NCBI GenBank assembly: GCA_050949085.1
Contig: JBMNFB010000001.1
Span: 806,001 to 870,000, forward strand
From: JBMNFB01 sp050949085
GTDB taxonomy: Bacteria; Bacillota; UBA994; UBA5500
DNA length: 64,000 nt
Direction: 5' to 3'
Of the stretch, positions 7,717 through 15,277 are shown one piece after another. The position numbers were made by a program, and so were the translations under genes. Position 1 is the stretch's first letter; every line of letters begins with the position of its first letter. A model generated the notes under the pieces. That model saw only the letters and a program-made list of their open reading frames with translations, searched no databases and was not told where the DNA came from.

Positions 7717-7753
7717 AAAATCGTTACTGTGCAAAGCACAGTAACGATTTTTT
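7717..7753 (+). terminator. Strong intrinsic terminator after the NlpC/P60 gene
   Basis: A perfect stem of about 13 bp (AATCGTTACTGTG with CACAGTAACGATT) closed by a CAAAG loop and followed by T6. Confidence 0.92.
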
Positions 7754-7851
7754 ACTTGCCAATTACCAGGAATTCAATGCAAAAGACAACAGAATAATGG
7801 TAGAATCAGAATAGCTACATGACCAGCAATACTTGCCAAGGAGGTTCCTGA

Positions 7852-8358
7852 ATGTACCGAGCAAAAAAAATTGAGACAGATGATAAGCAGCTTTTCTATA
7901 GAGCCGTCAATCACCTGCTGGAGACTTTGGTAGGAGAAGAGCCAAACTGGCTGGCTAACCTGTCCAACGCAGCCGCCCTGCTGGGGCACCAGCTGAGCGA
8001 TATCAACTGGGTGGGCTTCTACCTCTATCAGGGCGGCGAGCTGGTGCTCGGTCCTTTCCAGGGGAAGCCGGCCTGTACCCACATCCCGATCGGTTCCGGG
8101 GTATGTGGCACGGCAGCGCAGGAGGTGCGCACGCTCATTGTCGATGATGTGGACACCTTTCCCGGCCACATCGCCTGTGACTCTGCATCACGCTCTGAAA
8201 TCGTCGTGCCGATTCTGGATGCAGGAGGCCGCTTGCTGGGGGTTCTCGATGTAGACAGCCCGTGCCTAAACCGCTTCGATCAGGACGATCAGCAGGGGCT
8301 GGAGCAGTTTGCCCAGCGCCTGGGCCGCCTGCCTGGATGGCCCAACACGCAATTTTAG
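7852..8358 (+). CDS. Free methionine-(R)-sulfoxide reductase (GAF domain)
   Basis: 168 residues forming one GAF domain. Cysteines at 75 (GKPACTHI), 85 (GSGVCGTAA) and 109 (HIACDSAS) have the 10- and 24-residue spacing of the three redox cysteines of E. coli fRMsr (YebR/MsrC), and the flanking INWVGFYL and SEIVVPI segments are typical. It reduces free methionine-R-sulfoxide in the cytoplasm with thioredoxin as partner. The ATG follows AGGAGGTTCCTG. Apparently monocistronic; a TAGAAT at 7801-7806 could be its -10 but the -35 is poor. An oxidative-damage repair enzyme in an anaerobe is not unusual. Confidence 0.88.
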   Translation: MYRAKKIETDDKQLFYRAVNHLLETLVGEEPNWLANLSNAAALLGHQLSDINWVGFYLYQGGELVLGPFQGKPACTHIPIGSGVCGTAAQEVRTLIVDDVDTFPGHIACDSASRSEIVVPILDAGGRLLGVLDVDSPCLNRFDQDDQQGLEQFAQRLGRLPGWPNTQF

Positions 8359-8459
8359 GAATCCTTTCGGAAAAAGTTGAGCATTTTGCAGGAGAAACAG
8401 GTTTTGGGGCGAAATAGATTTGGTGGAGGAAAATCTTGTCGTAGAAGGAGGTGAAAACT

Positions 8460-8858
8460 GTGAAGAGAAAATCTATCGTACTCGCGTTGTTGCTGGTTTT
8501 TGCCCTGGGCAGCTCCAGCGTTGCAGCGGCGGGAACTGCAGTTGAACCGTCCAAGCAGCTGTTGGCACTGATCCGCATAGCAGATGCGACCATCGCGGCG
8601 GCAGTAAGAGTAGCTGAAGCCGGTGGCCAAGTCGCTGAGGATCTCTATAACCGGGGGCTGCTTAGCTACGCACAGGCCGAGGCCATCATGACCCAGTTGG
8701 CCGACCAGCTGAAACACGTCGAAACCATGGCGCTGAAGCCGGTGCTGAAACGGGCCGAACAGGAAGGCGTCGAGCTGGAATTTTCCTATTTCGACGTGGA
8801 GATCGGCTGGATCATCGTTGAAGTTGACCCAATACTAGTCGCTGGCAACGCCGGGTGA
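8460..8858 (+). CDS. Exported protein of unknown function, probable frameshift at its 3' end
   Basis: 132 residues as annotated. A signal peptide (KRKSIVLALLLVFALGSSSVAAAG) is followed by a helical region with repeated alanines and glutamates. I set the start at GTG 8460 because AAGGAGGTG (8445-8453) lies 6 nt upstream; the GTG at 8451 is part of that ribosome site. The frame stops at TGA 8856-8858, but the +1 frame from 8854 reads GEEGGGSGGGGKN before a TGA at 8893, a glycine-rich tail that runs straight into the ribosome site of the next gene. This suggests a frameshift (mutation, error or recoding) at the end. I do not recognise the family. Confidence 0.65.
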   Translation: MKRKSIVLALLLVFALGSSSVAAAGTAVEPSKQLLALIRIADATIAAAVRVAEAGGQVAEDLYNRGLLSYAQAEAIMTQLADQLKHVETMALKPVLKRAEQEGVELEFSYFDVEIGWIIVEVDPILVAGNAG

Positions 8859-8906
8859 AGAAGGCGGCGGTAGCGGCGGCGGCGGCAAGAACTGAGGTGG
8901 AGCAAC

Positions 8907-9827
8907 ATGAAAGGTCTGAGGATAGTCAAGAGAGGCGAATGCCTGGAGGAAGTCTCCAAGAACAATACAAACCTGCGCTTGCTGGCCCGTGCCAGAGAAG
9001 TCGAGGTGATTCTGCAGTCAATCCGGGCCAATAATCTTTTCACTATCACGCCCTGGGACGGGAGTGAGTTTGTCTATGTTCTTGAGGGTCAGATCGAGTG
9101 CACCACAACTGGGTTAGAGGATGTCCTTGGGCCAGGCGATACCATCCAGGCGAGCCAGTTGATCCAGCCTGTTTATTTCAAGACCTTGAGCGATGTGAAC
9201 TTCCTCTACGTCGCTTCACCACCGGTCTTCAGCTATATCAGCGAGACCATCACCAAATGGCTGGATCTCGCCAGCGAGATCGAGCAGAACGACATGTATA
9301 CCCGAGAGCATTGCCGTCGCATTGAGAAGCTGGCTCTGAAGATTGGCGAGAGGCTGCGGCTATCAGGTGGGCAGCTGGAGCGTCTGATCAATGCGGCCTA
9401 TCTGCACGATCTGGGGAAGACCGTTGTGCCGATTGAAGTCCTGACCAAGCCCGGCCCCCTTACCGAAGACGAATGGGAGCACGTCAAGAAGCATCCGTCC
9501 GCTGGGCGGAGGATGCTGCAGAACACCTTCCTTTCCGAGGTAGGGGACATAATTGAGCAACATCATGAATGGGAAGACGGCAGAGGCTATCCCCTGGGGC
9601 TGTCAGGCTCGGAGATCTATATAGAGGCCAGGATTATCGCTGTTGCCGACGCGTTTGACGCGATGACCAGCGATCGTCCCTACCGGAAGGCGCTGAGCAA
9701 AGAAGAAGCGATTGCGGCCATTGTGGCCCAGCGCGGCAAGCAATTTTCCCCGGAGGTAGTGGACGCTTTCCTGGAAGTAATCAACAGTATGGAGTGGCCA
9801 CCCACACTGACAAATCCACGCCCCTAG
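8907..9827 (+). CDS. Cupin/HD-GYP domain protein (putative cyclic-di-GMP phosphodiesterase)
   Basis: 306 residues. Residues 30-105 form a cupin-like beta barrel (VYVLEGQIECTTTGLEDVLGPGDTI). Residues 120-300 form a complete HD-GYP domain: HDLGK (HD at 167-168), HHE at 219-221, DGRGYP with GYP at 227-229, and AVADAFDAMTSDRPYR. In HD-GYP enzymes these residues bind a di- or trinuclear iron/manganese centre and hydrolyse c-di-GMP to GMP. The cupin part may sense a small ligand. No membrane segment, so cytoplasmic. It starts 12 nt after the glycine-rich tail described for the previous gene and ends in a terminator, so the two are probably cotranscribed. Confidence 0.87.
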   Translation: MKGLRIVKRGECLEEVSKNNTNLRLLARAREVEVILQSIRANNLFTITPWDGSEFVYVLEGQIECTTTGLEDVLGPGDTIQASQLIQPVYFKTLSDVNFLYVASPPVFSYISETITKWLDLASEIEQNDMYTREHCRRIEKLALKIGERLRLSGGQLERLINAAYLHDLGKTVVPIEVLTKPGPLTEDEWEHVKKHPSAGRRMLQNTFLSEVGDIIEQHHEWEDGRGYPLGLSGSEIYIEARIIAVADAFDAMTSDRPYRKALSKEEAIAAIVAQRGKQFSPEVVDAFLEVINSMEWPPTLTNPRP

Positions 9828-9828
9828 C

Positions 9829-9857
9829 AAGGGAGCTGCACAGCTCCCTTTTCCTTT
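9829..9857 (+). terminator. Intrinsic terminator after the HD-GYP gene
   Basis: AAGGGAGCTG and CAGCTCCCTT form a 10-bp perfect stem, starting right after the stop, followed by TTCCTTT. Confidence 0.85.
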
Positions 9858-9903
9858 GGAGGCATCCCCTAGAAGCCGTACCTGATTGCCTCGTCTGATT
9901 ACC

Positions 9904-10134
9904 CTACCCTTCCTGCGCTACCTGCCGACACGCCCCAACGGCATGCAGCCATCGGCGCACCTGCGCGATGCGCCGCAGCGTCTCCTTCTCATTCACGAAG
10001 ATGACGATATCCAGTACATCCGCCACCTCCAGTTCCGGCGGCAGGGCCGCCCGGGGTAGACTGTAAACCCCGCTGGAGAAACGTAGCAGAACCTGGTCTC
10101 CCCGCACTTCTTCCACCAACGCCTGACACTTCAT
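9904..10134 (-). CDS. DUF3006-like small protein
   Basis: 76 residues. The N-terminal half, ALVEEVRGDQVLLRFSSGVYSLPRAALPPELEVADVLDI, has the small beta-barrel pattern of DUF3006 proteins (a domain that reads D-x-V-L-x-F-x-x-G...LPR..LP). The C-terminus is a basic helix. The start is ATG 10134 with GAGGGG 7 nt upstream; a GTG at 10149 is in frame but overlaps that site. In other Firmicutes the family is often beside metallo-beta-lactamase ComEC-like genes, but no such gene is here. Role unknown. Confidence 0.6.
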   Translation of the reverse strand: MKCQALVEEVRGDQVLLRFSSGVYSLPRAALPPELEVADVLDIVIFVNEKETLRRIAQVRRWLHAVGACRQVAQEG

Positions 10135-10235
10135 CCTTTCACCCCTCACCCAGATTCCTACCCTTGCTACATCCTATTACCGCTGAAGGCGGAGCATTAC
10201 ACGAATTCGGACAGGCCATTATACCGATGCTTTGA

Positions 10236-10244
10236 TGATATAAT
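10236..10244 (+). promoter_or_regulatory. Extended -10 promoter
   Basis: TGATATAAT (10236-10244) is a perfect extended -10 element; no good -35 is visible. It sits about 30 nt upstream of an AGGAGGT site at 10273 for the broken gene that follows. Confidence 0.5.
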
Positions 10245-10286
10245 CATGTACAAGCAACTTTATGCACGACAGCAGGAGGTCAAGCA

Positions 10287-10651
10287 TTGTTTATTCGCCT
10301 GGGAACACTCAATGTTCGCCGTCAAATAGGCCGCAGCGTTCTGGCCCCGATCAGCATCACCCTGGACTGGCTGACAAGCTGGCCAGCGGCTGGCAGATAG
10401 TTCGCCTGCCAGTCATCGACGGCCAGCTGGAGGGCTTCTTGTTCAAGCAACCAGGTGACCTGGTCAAGCAGGGCGAGGTGCTGGCCTTTGCCGAGTCCTG
10501 GTGGGGACTTTGCTTCATTGAGTTTGTGGCCACTATGGACGGGAGGGTGGGTTTCTGGATGCCGGAAGCGGGTTATCTGGGCATCGAGCCGCCACCCGAA
10601 CCCGAGGAGCGGCATGGCGATGTGGCGGTACTGCGCGACGATGGGCGTTGA
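10287..10651 (+). pseudogene. Probable frameshifted gene with a lipoyl/biotinyl-like domain
   Basis: A good ribosome site (AGGAGGT at 10273-10279) directs a TTG start at 10287, giving MFIRLGTLNVRRQIGRSVL..., which stops at TAG 10398-10400 after 37 residues. A second frame, open to 10651, continues with GWQIVRLPVIDGQLEGFLF and a barrel-like part GDLVKQGEVLAFAESWWG...DGRVGFWMPEAGYLG. That region has the GD-V-x-x-GE pattern of lipoyl/biotinyl or GcvH-like domains but lacks an obvious modifiable lysine at the hairpin turn. The simplest reading is one gene of about 120 codons broken by a frameshift between 10340 and 10398. Alternatively only the second frame is used, from an unidentified start. 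Confidence 0.45.
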
Positions 10652-10744
10652 GTCTCTTTGAAGTGCTCCGCACGGCGCGGCTTGCTCGTGGCGCTCTGTT
10701 GTGCCTGCGGTGATACGCTGCCTTCAGAATTCATGTGTCAAAGG

Positions 10745-10783
10745 GAACACCCACTGTAACCCAGTAAGGCACAGTGGGTGTTC
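10745..10783 (-). terminator. Hairpin at the end of the S9 peptidase gene
   Basis: GAACACCCACTGT and ACAGTGGGTGTTC form a 13-bp perfect stem with a 13-nt loop, about 40 nt beyond the peptidase stop. The T-tract on the minus strand is weak (CCCTTTG), so termination may be inefficient or the structure may only protect the mRNA end. Confidence 0.6.
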
Positions 10784-10824
10784 TTGCGAGAGCCCCATAT
10801 TACATTAATGTAGCTTGTTGCTGC

Positions 10825-12915
10825 CTAACGTTCGTTATAGTAGTTGAACCAGGCCAGGAGGCGCTCGTAACGGTCAACGCGGTGGACCGGGCGGCGCAGG
10901 CCGTGGAACTCGCCAGGGTAGCGAATCATCACCGCCGTCTTTCCCAGGCGCTTGAGGGCTGTGTAGAACTCCTCGCTCTGTGATACGGGGCAGCGCAAGT
11001 CGTTCTCGCCGTGCAACAGCATGAACGGCGTCTCGACCTTGTCGGCGTGGCCAATGGGCGAATGCCTAATCAGGTGCTCGCTATCGCGCCAGGGCTGGCC
11101 GCCATATTCATACTCATCCGCCCAGATTATGTCCGAAGTGCCGTAGCCGCTGAGCAGGTTGGAGACGACTGCACCGCCACAGATAGCCCGGAAGCGGTTG
11201 GTCTGGGTGGCAATCCAGCAGCTCATGTAACCGCCAAACGACCAGCCATGCACAAACATGCGCTTTGGATCGACCAGACCACGCTCGATGAGGTGATCCA
11301 CACCGCGCATCAGGTCGTCATAGTCAATCACGCCCCAGTTCTGGTCGATGGATGCTGTGAACTCCTGCCCATAGGTGGTGCTGCCGTGCGGGTTAGTAAA
11401 GAGCACCACATAACCCTGCCCGGCAAAGATCTGCCCCAGGAACATGAAGGCCGGGCCGTAGGCGCCGTGGGGGCCGCCATGAATCAGCAGCAGCAAAGGA
11501 TACTTCTCCGTCGGCTGATAATCCAGCGGGTAGATGATCCAGCCGTCGATCTCCTGACCGTCACTGCTCTCGTAGGTGAACTTCTCCCACTCACCAAGGC
11601 GAACCCCCTCCAGGAAGGAGGCGTTGGCGTCCACCAGCGGCTCGGGCATCGCGCCCAGCAGATAGAGATCCTCCAGTCGATCAGGCTGGGAAGCCGAATA
11701 GACGAGGACGTCACCATTGCCAGCGATGCTGGTGATCGCCAGGTGCTCGTCGTAATGCAGCTCCTCTACCGTTCCGGCCAGGTCAACGCGGTAGATGCCA
11801 GCGGCACCGCGCAGCGACATCAGGAAATAGAGCTGATCGCCGGCCCAGTAGGCGCTGCTCCCTCGGTAGCGCAACTCGGCACCAGCATGAGCGCCAAAGG
11901 GACGGTCATACGGCCGGGTGATGTTCCTGGCAGAGGCAACAGTCAGCGGCTCTGGCTCCTGGCCGGCAGCCAGCTGGTCGAGGTACCCACTCACATCCAG
12001 CAGCCAAAGGTCCCTGGTGGTGGAAACGTTGTAGGCCTGATCATCGCCGACAAAGGCAAGCACGTTGCCAGACGGTGACCAGAGGGGCATGCCGGACGGC
12101 CCCGGTGCAGCATAGAGCAGCCAGGATCTCCTGGACTCGATGTCCCACAGCCAGAGATCCCGCTCCTGTTCGTAGTCGGCTTGCTCGCTGAGTCGAGCAC
12201 TGGTCACGAGATAGCGGCCATCCGGGGAGATAGCGGGCAACTCGAAGTTATAGTCACCAGAGGTGATCTGTTCACCAGCCGGCTCCAGATCCTCCAGTGG
12301 GGCCCCTTCCGGCACCGGAGTAACGAAAATCTGACGCTTCAGCTCCCCGTAGTAGCCAATCCCATCCCCCCGGTAGCGCAGGCCGGTGATCACCTTGACC
12401 TCGTTCTTCTTGCCGCTATCATCCTTCTTCTTTTTATCAGGGTCCAGCGATTTCTTGGCCAGCTCCAGCAGCCGTTCGGCATCATGGTCTGGAGCGCCCG
12501 GGTAAGGCGTCCAGCCCTCGGGTTTCTCCAGGGTATTGGACAAGTAGACGATGCGCTTTCCATCGGGGAACCATCTGAAACCGCCAGCGACGGTTTCTTT
12601 GGTAGGCAACCGCCAGGCCTCTCCCCCATCCAGCTCCATGATCCAGATCTGGTTCTTTTCGCTACGCGAGGAGAGGAAGGCCAGGCGCCGGCCATCCGGC
12701 GAGAACCGCGGCGAGCTATCCTTACCGGTATTGGTCAGGCGCTTCCTCTCGCGGCTCTGCAAGTCCAGCAGATAGATGTCGGTAAGGCTCTTGTCCTTCT
12801 CCTCATCAATCCGTTGCACAACATAAGCCAGATACCGCCCATCAGCTGATACATCGGCGTCACCCACCGTCCTGATGGCATACAGGTCCTTCGGCAATAA
12901 ACCTCGCTTCTCCAT
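10825..12915 (-). CDS. S9 family prolyl oligopeptidase/acylaminoacyl-peptidase
   Basis: 696 residues. The N-terminal two thirds form a beta-propeller with repeated blade motifs (FSPDGRRLAFLSSRS, WFPDGKRIVYLS, SPDGRYLVTSA, WSPSGNVLAFVG). The C-terminal third is an alpha/beta hydrolase with nucleophile Ser559 in HGWSFGGYM, Asp639 in HGENDLRCPV and His671 in PGEFHGL. No signal peptide, so it acts on peptides in the cytoplasm. The start is ATG 12915, preceded by GGAGGTGAATGT; the in-frame region further upstream (to 13041) has no ribosome site. A lysine/aspartate-rich linker (DPDKKKKDDSGKKNE) near residue 160-180 interrupts the propeller. A GNAT gene lies 91 nt upstream in the same direction. Confidence 0.9.
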   Translation of the reverse strand: MEKRGLLPKDLYAIRTVGDADVSADGRYLAYVVQRIDEEKDKSLTDIYLLDLQSRERKRLTNTGKDSSPRFSPDGRRLAFLSSRSEKNQIWIMELDGGEAWRLPTKETVAGGFRWFPDGKRIVYLSNTLEKPEGWTPYPGAPDHDAERLLELAKKSLDPDKKKKDDSGKKNEVKVITGLRYRGDGIGYYGELKRQIFVTPVPEGAPLEDLEPAGEQITSGDYNFELPAISPDGRYLVTSARLSEQADYEQERDLWLWDIESRRSWLLYAAPGPSGMPLWSPSGNVLAFVGDDQAYNVSTTRDLWLLDVSGYLDQLAAGQEPEPLTVASARNITRPYDRPFGAHAGAELRYRGSSAYWAGDQLYFLMSLRGAAGIYRVDLAGTVEELHYDEHLAITSIAGNGDVLVYSASQPDRLEDLYLLGAMPEPLVDANASFLEGVRLGEWEKFTYESSDGQEIDGWIIYPLDYQPTEKYPLLLLIHGGPHGAYGPAFMFLGQIFAGQGYVVLFTNPHGSTTYGQEFTASIDQNWGVIDYDDLMRGVDHLIERGLVDPKRMFVHGWSFGGYMSCWIATQTNRFRAICGGAVVSNLLSGYGTSDIIWADEYEYGGQPWRDSEHLIRHSPIGHADKVETPFMLLHGENDLRCPVSQSEEFYTALKRLGKTAVMIRYPGEFHGLRRPVHRVDRYERLLAWFNYYNER

Positions 12916-13006
12916 ACATTCACCTCCGCAAGTCTCCGGGGCAAACACTAGTCCTGCGCCCACCCCTGTCATGCTTTTCGCTAGCCCGCTTCTAATCCCT
13001 GCACTC

Positions 13007-13522
13007 TCAACCCAGCGGCTGAAGATACTGCCCTGCCTCAATGCGGAGGATGCTCATCAGAATCTCTCCGTAGAGCTGACCGTTGATGCGGCCACAGGCG
13101 CGGCGCAAGCCTTCCTGGCGAAAGCCCACCGCCTGGTAACAGCGGATGGCGCGCAGATTGTAATCGCGCACCAGCAGCTCGATCCTGTCAGCCTGCTGCT
13201 CGCTAAACAGCCAGGTCAGCAGGCGACGCAAGGTCAGCTTGCCCAGACCTTGATTGCGGAAGGGCGCAAAGAGGTTGATGCCGATGGAGAAGATGACAGG
13301 ATCGTCCAGCAGGCGCTGGCAGACGATCACACCGATGGCTTGCGCCAGCTCCCCCTCCCCCAACTCCGCCACGAGGTAGGTATTGCTTTGGGCAGCCGCG
13401 AGATTCCAGCCCCCCGGAACCGGATCCCCGTCAAAGTAACGCACCTCTGGATCATGCTCCAGTTCAGTCAGCAGAAATAGATCAGCCCCGGTAAACGGCC
13501 GTAGGATCAGGCCGGAACTCAT
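13007..13522 (-). CDS. GNAT family N-acetyltransferase (RimJ/RimL-like)
   Basis: 171 residues. The GNAT fold is visible in order: LILRPFTGADLFLL (strand 1), IFSIGINLFAPFRNQGLGKLTLRRLL with the acetyl-CoA pyrophosphate loop RNQGLG, and the C-terminal NLRAIRCYQAVGFRQEG motif (asparagine and N-R-x-x-x-x-Y-x-x-x-GF), which is typical of acetyltransferases acting on N-termini or amino groups. The ATG at 13522 follows AGAGGTGAGG. Substrate unknown. It is read toward the S9 peptidase and may be cotranscribed with it. Confidence 0.8.
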   Translation of the reverse strand: MSSGLILRPFTGADLFLLTELEHDPEVRYFDGDPVPGGWNLAAAQSNTYLVAELGEGELAQAIGVIVCQRLLDDPVIFSIGINLFAPFRNQGLGKLTLRRLLTWLFSEQQADRIELLVRDYNLRAIRCYQAVGFRQEGLRRACGRINGQLYGEILMSILRIEAGQYLQPLG

Positions 13523-13584
13523 ACGCCTCACCTCTTGCATCCAGACTCATATGGACAGTATACTACACGCCATTGTGGCCCAAC

Positions 13585-13636
13585 TTGACAATTTGCTCAG
13601 CCGCACCCTATAGTTAGGTTAAATAATTTGAACTAA
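13585..13636 (+). promoter_or_regulatory. Promoter and candidate autoregulatory operator of the MarR gene
   Basis: TTGACA (13585-13590), 18-nt spacer, TATAGT (13609-13614). An imperfect dyad TTAGGTTAAA...TTTGAACTAA spans 13614-13636 at the expected transcription start, a usual position for MarR autorepression. TTTGAA(C/T)TA also occurs upstream of the gene at 15278. Confidence 0.7.
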
Positions 13637-13666
13637 TCGCCGACACTCGTGAAAGGAGGCAGCCGC

Positions 13667-14086
13667 GTGTTAGAACAGGCCGTTGAACGACTCTACCTGA
13701 AGTTCCGTTTCTTCCACTGCACGCGCCTCTTGCCGTCAGTACAGGAAGAGGGATTGAGCGCAGCAGAATCCATCAGCCTGGAGGTGATCTACCTGCTGGG
13801 CCGCCCAACCATCAAGGAGTTCGCCGAACACATCAACCTATCTCAACCTAATGCAACATACCGAGTTAACAATCTGGTCGCTAAAGGGTATGTCCGCAAG
13901 ATGCCGTCCTTGCAGGACAAGCGCGAATACCATCTGGAAGTGACCGAGAAATTCACTGACCACTATGGCCTAAACGCGTCATATATACGCAACATGCTAA
14001 GAAACATTCAGGACCACTTCACCCCGGAGGAGATAGACCAGCTGGAGCAGTTTGTTAACCGGGTCGTTGACGAGATGATGGAATAG
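13667..14086 (+). CDS. MarR family transcriptional regulator
   Basis: 139 residues. The winged helix-turn-helix is plain: TIKEFAEHINLSQPNATYRVNNLVAKGYVRKMPSLQDKREYHLEVTEK, where SQPNATYRVNNL is the recognition helix and DKREY the wing, flanked by N- and C-terminal dimerisation helices. The start is GTG 13667 with GAAAGGAGG 8 nt upstream. It lies directly upstream of a DegV (fatty-acid binding) gene. Some MarR proteins next to lipid genes (FabT) sense acyl-ACP, and the AT-rich dyads here look like that type; this link is inference. A terminator follows, so it is monocistronic. Confidence 0.87.
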   Translation: MLEQAVERLYLKFRFFHCTRLLPSVQEEGLSAAESISLEVIYLLGRPTIKEFAEHINLSQPNATYRVNNLVAKGYVRKMPSLQDKREYHLEVTEKFTDHYGLNASYIRNMLRNIQDHFTPEEIDQLEQFVNRVVDEMME

Positions 14087-14113
14087 ACCGGGACAAGGGC
14101 ATGTTTTCCCAGG

Positions 14114-14137
14114 GCACGGCGAGCGCCGTGCTTTTTT
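14114..14137 (+). terminator. Intrinsic terminator after the MarR gene
   Basis: GCACGGCG and CGCCGTGC form an 8-bp GC stem with a 2-nt apparent loop, followed by T6. Confidence 0.9.
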
Positions 14138-14173
14138 GCGTCTGGAATCAGATGCGCAGCAAGTGAATTTCCC

Positions 14174-14202
14174 TTGACAGGCGGCCAATTCCCCCATAGA
14201 AT
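14174..14202 (+). promoter_or_regulatory. Consensus promoter of the degV gene
   Basis: TTGACA (14174-14179), 17-nt spacer, TAGAAT (14197-14202). An AT-rich tract TTCAAGTTTTTTAATTAAATTG follows at the predicted start and may be an operator half-site related to that of the MarR promoter. Confidence 0.85.
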
Positions 14203-14293
14203 TGATTCAAGTTTTTTAATTAAATTGCGCAGGGCCGCTTGCTCGGTGGCCGGCAGGACGATCCGCAAGGAATCCGAAGGAGGCAGTTCATTT

Positions 14294-15148
14294 GTGGCTA
14301 TCCGAATCATTACCGACTCTAGCGCCGACATCTCCCAGGAGGAAGCCCGGCAGCTGGGAATCTCTGTTGCTCCCTTGAGGGTAATCATCGACGGCAAGGA
14401 ATATGATGACGGTGTCGATCTGGATGTCGACGATTTCTACGTAAAGTTGCGCGAGGCAAAGAATCTGCCCACCACATCGCAACCGTCACCGGAGCAGTTT
14501 CTTGCGCTGTTTCAGGAGGCGAAGGCAGCCGGCGACACGGTTATCGCCATCCTCATCTCCGGCGTACTCAGCGGTACCCTGCAGAGCGCCCAGATCGCCC
14601 GCGACATGGCCGACTACCCAGACATCCACATTATCGACAGCGAGACCACCATCATGGGACTCAGGCTGCTCGTGGAACTGGCGGTGCGGATGCGCGACGC
14701 AGGCGAGTCGGCGGCAGACATTATTGCCGCCGTGGAGGAAGCAAAGCATCGCGTCTTCCTGGTGGCCATGGTTGATACCCTGGAATATCTGGTCAAGGGC
14801 GGCCGCCTCTCTCGCACCAGCGGTATGGTAGGAACCCTGCTGAAGATCAAACCAATCATCACCCTGACCAAGTCAGGCGTTCAGGTGTTGGGCAAGGCCC
14901 GCGGTTTTGCCGCCGCCAAGGAATATTTGCTCCAGGAGATGCAGAAAGCGGGCGAAGCCGACCCGACTATGCCGATCTACTTTGGCTATACGGCTGATGC
15001 CAGCCTCTGCGATTCCTTCCGGGCGCAGGCTGAAGCAACGCTGAAGCTCCGCAACGTCGTGACCCGCGGCGAGAGCGTCGGTTGCGCCATCGGCACCCAC
15101 GCTGGTCCCAACGCAGTGGTCGTCGTCTACCTGAAGAAACAGGCCTGA
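14294..15148 (+). CDS. DegV family fatty acid-binding protein (FakB-like)
   Basis: 284 residues, full-length DegV fold. The N-terminus IRIITDSSADIS and LRVIIDGKEYDDGVDL, the central TTSQPSPEQFLALF and VIAILISGVLSGTLQSA (loop that contacts the fatty-acid carboxylate), and the C-terminal GYTADAS and IGTHAGPNAVVVVYL are all characteristic. In characterised Firmicutes such proteins (FakB) present fatty acids to the FakA kinase for phosphorylation and phospholipid synthesis. No fakA is in this window. The GTG at 14294 follows AGGAGG at 10 nt; no better start exists. It has its own promoter. Confidence 0.88.
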   Translation: MAIRIITDSSADISQEEARQLGISVAPLRVIIDGKEYDDGVDLDVDDFYVKLREAKNLPTTSQPSPEQFLALFQEAKAAGDTVIAILISGVLSGTLQSAQIARDMADYPDIHIIDSETTIMGLRLLVELAVRMRDAGESAADIIAAVEEAKHRVFLVAMVDTLEYLVKGGRLSRTSGMVGTLLKIKPIITLTKSGVQVLGKARGFAAAKEYLLQEMQKAGEADPTMPIYFGYTADASLCDSFRAQAEATLKLRNVVTRGESVGCAIGTHAGPNAVVVVYLKKQA

Positions 15149-15185
15149 CAGATCAACCGCTGATCGCTCGACAAGTGCGGCGAAC

Positions 15186-15233
15186 TTCAATCATTTGAAT
15201 TAGTTTGACATAGCACGCCTCAGCCGTTAGAAT
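15186..15233 (+). promoter_or_regulatory. Consensus promoter with upstream palindrome
   Basis: TTGACA (15205-15210), 17-nt spacer, TAGAAT (15228-15233). The palindrome TTCAA-N4-TTGAA (15186-15199) lies just upstream, followed by TTAG as in the MarR-gene dyad. Confidence 0.8.
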
Positions 15234-15277
15234 TGAGACGAGCCTGATATTTTCTGGTATTGGATAGGAGGCGTGCT

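Noticed and set aside
11011..12078. Long plus-strand ORF (355 codons) antisense to the S9 peptidase; similar long antisense frames at 18160-19359, 32953-34317, 40775-41818 and 52396-53580.
   Set aside because: Each mirrors a well-recognised gene on the other strand and has no ribosome site or family features; expected shadows in GC-rich coding sequence.
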